A DNA stretch of 64,000 nt, taken from contig OY757911.1 of the NCBI GenBank assembly GCA_963585895.1, positions 61,289,602 through 61,353,601 on the forward strand. The letters are read 5' to 3'. Below are positions 63,430-64,000 of this stretch, piece after piece. Origin of the DNA: Sepioteuthis lessoniana. Lineage: Eukaryota; Mollusca; Cephalopoda; Myopsida; Loliginidae. The translations under genes were made by a program, and so were the position numbers. The notes under the pieces were generated by a model. That model ran no database searches. It was not told the DNA's origin and worked only from the letters and a program-made list of their open reading frames with translations. How positions within the stretch are numbered: position 1 is the stretch's first letter; every line of letters starts with the position of its first letter.

Positions 63430-64000
63430 AACACTTCTGCATAGCCTGGAACGAGCAGCAGCAAGCATAGGCCTCCATGTTAATGCACACAAAACGGAAT
63501 ATATGTGCTATAACCAAACGGGGGACATCTCCACTCTAGAAGGAACCCCTCTTAAACTAGTAGACAAATTCACGTACCTTGGAAGCAGCGTCGAATCAAC
63601 CGAAAAGGACATCGAAACGAGGTTAACGAAAGCATGGACAGCTATCAATAGGCTATCGACTATATGGAAATCAGACCTAACCGATAAAATGAAACGCAGT
63701 TTCTTCCAGGCAGCGGTCACATCGATACTGCTATATGGATGCACTACATGGACGCTAACAAAACGGCTGGAGAAGAAACTAGATGGCAATTACACAAGAA
63801 TGCTGCGTGCAATCCTGAACAAGTCCTGGCAGCAACACCCCACAAGACACCAACTGTACGGCCACCTGCCCCCTATCACGAAAACTATTCAAGTTAGGCG
63901 AACCAGACATGCAGGACATTGCTGGAGAAGCAGAGATGAACTCATAAGAGATGTACTCTTATGGATCCCCACACACGGCCGCGCAAAAGCAGGACGACCA
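63430..64000 (+). CDS. RTE reverse transcriptase C-terminal part, young 5'-truncated copy
   Basis: Aligns without a gap to 43046-43616 of the near-complete RTE element (constant offset 20,384). I count four differences, at 63445, 63446, 63535 and 63580, all silent. The frame (codons starting at positions such as 63998) stays open from the junction to the end of the window. It covers LLHSLERAAASIGLH, KTEYMCYNQTGDIST, FTYLGSSVEST, SILLYGCTTWTL, YGHLPPI, RRTRHAGHCWRS and AKAGRP. It starts inside a family-B repeat and lacks the endonuclease and the catalytic core of the reverse transcriptase, so it cannot move by itself. Its 3' end lies outside the window. Confidence 0.9.

Noticed and set aside
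63143..63789. Two minus-strand frames near the right edge
   Set aside because: Antisense of the young RTE copy and family B; the same shadow appears at 42891-43405.

Overview
The window looks like a gene-poor, AT-rich stretch of a large animal genome. I find no host protein-coding gene that I can support. What can be recognised is almost all transposable elements, non-autonomous repeats and long dinucleotide or trinucleotide microsatellites. The mix (tRNA-derived SINEs, RTE-like LINEs ending in ATG repeats, R4/Dong-like LINEs ending in TAA repeats, Penelope-like elements, hammerhead-ribozyme motifs beside (AT)n tracts) reminds me of a coleoid cephalopod such as an octopus. That taxon call is inference; nothing here proves it.

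Layout. 1-2.7 kb is mostly unassigned, with one CpG-rich island at 1180-1460. 2.7-5.35 kb is a Penelope-like element (PLE) whose 3' third is present twice as a large inverted repeat; a family-B repeat interrupts the right arm. 6.3-8.7 kb holds (AT)n tracts, a good hammerhead motif and an old RTE fragment. 10.0-11.15 kb is a family-B repeat split by a 5'-truncated RTE copy. 14.5-15.5 kb is another old RTE copy. 17.1-24.3 kb contains a cluster of decayed minus-strand R4/Dong-like fragments associated with (TAA)n. 25.2-26.9 kb is a second, decayed PLE with a small SINE inserted in it. 31.7-35.17 kb is the longest R4/Dong-like copy, broken by frameshifts and stops. 37.2-37.56 kb is a MITE-like element. 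39.5-39.85 kb is a head-to-head pair of ribozyme-family repeats.

40.55-43.8 kb is the best preserved element: an RTE-type LINE whose endonuclease and reverse transcriptase lie in one frame broken by a single TAA codon. 45.8-46.8 kb is a tRNA SINE followed by an RTE 3' end. 47.86-48.84 kb holds two family-B repeats in tandem. 49.7-50.3 kb carries two hammerhead motifs, one of them with complete stems and core, set in what looks like a tRNA-derived SINE. 54.5-57.2 kb is a decayed minus-strand RTE copy. 58-60 kb has SINEs and an R4/Dong-like 3' end. 63.43-64.0 kb is the start of a very young RTE copy that runs off the window.

How the parts interact. Autonomous LINEs (RTE, R4/Dong) and PLEs supplied reverse transcriptase and endonuclease. 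At least four tRNA-derived SINE families and one structured non-tRNA family (B) were spread beside them. Families A and B share a hairpin 3' tail, which suggests one common enzyme partner that I do not see in this window. Nested insertions with readable target duplications give a partial relative chronology. The most unusual feature is the ribozyme-bearing repeats on the minus strand at 49.7, 50.2 and 6.4 kb.
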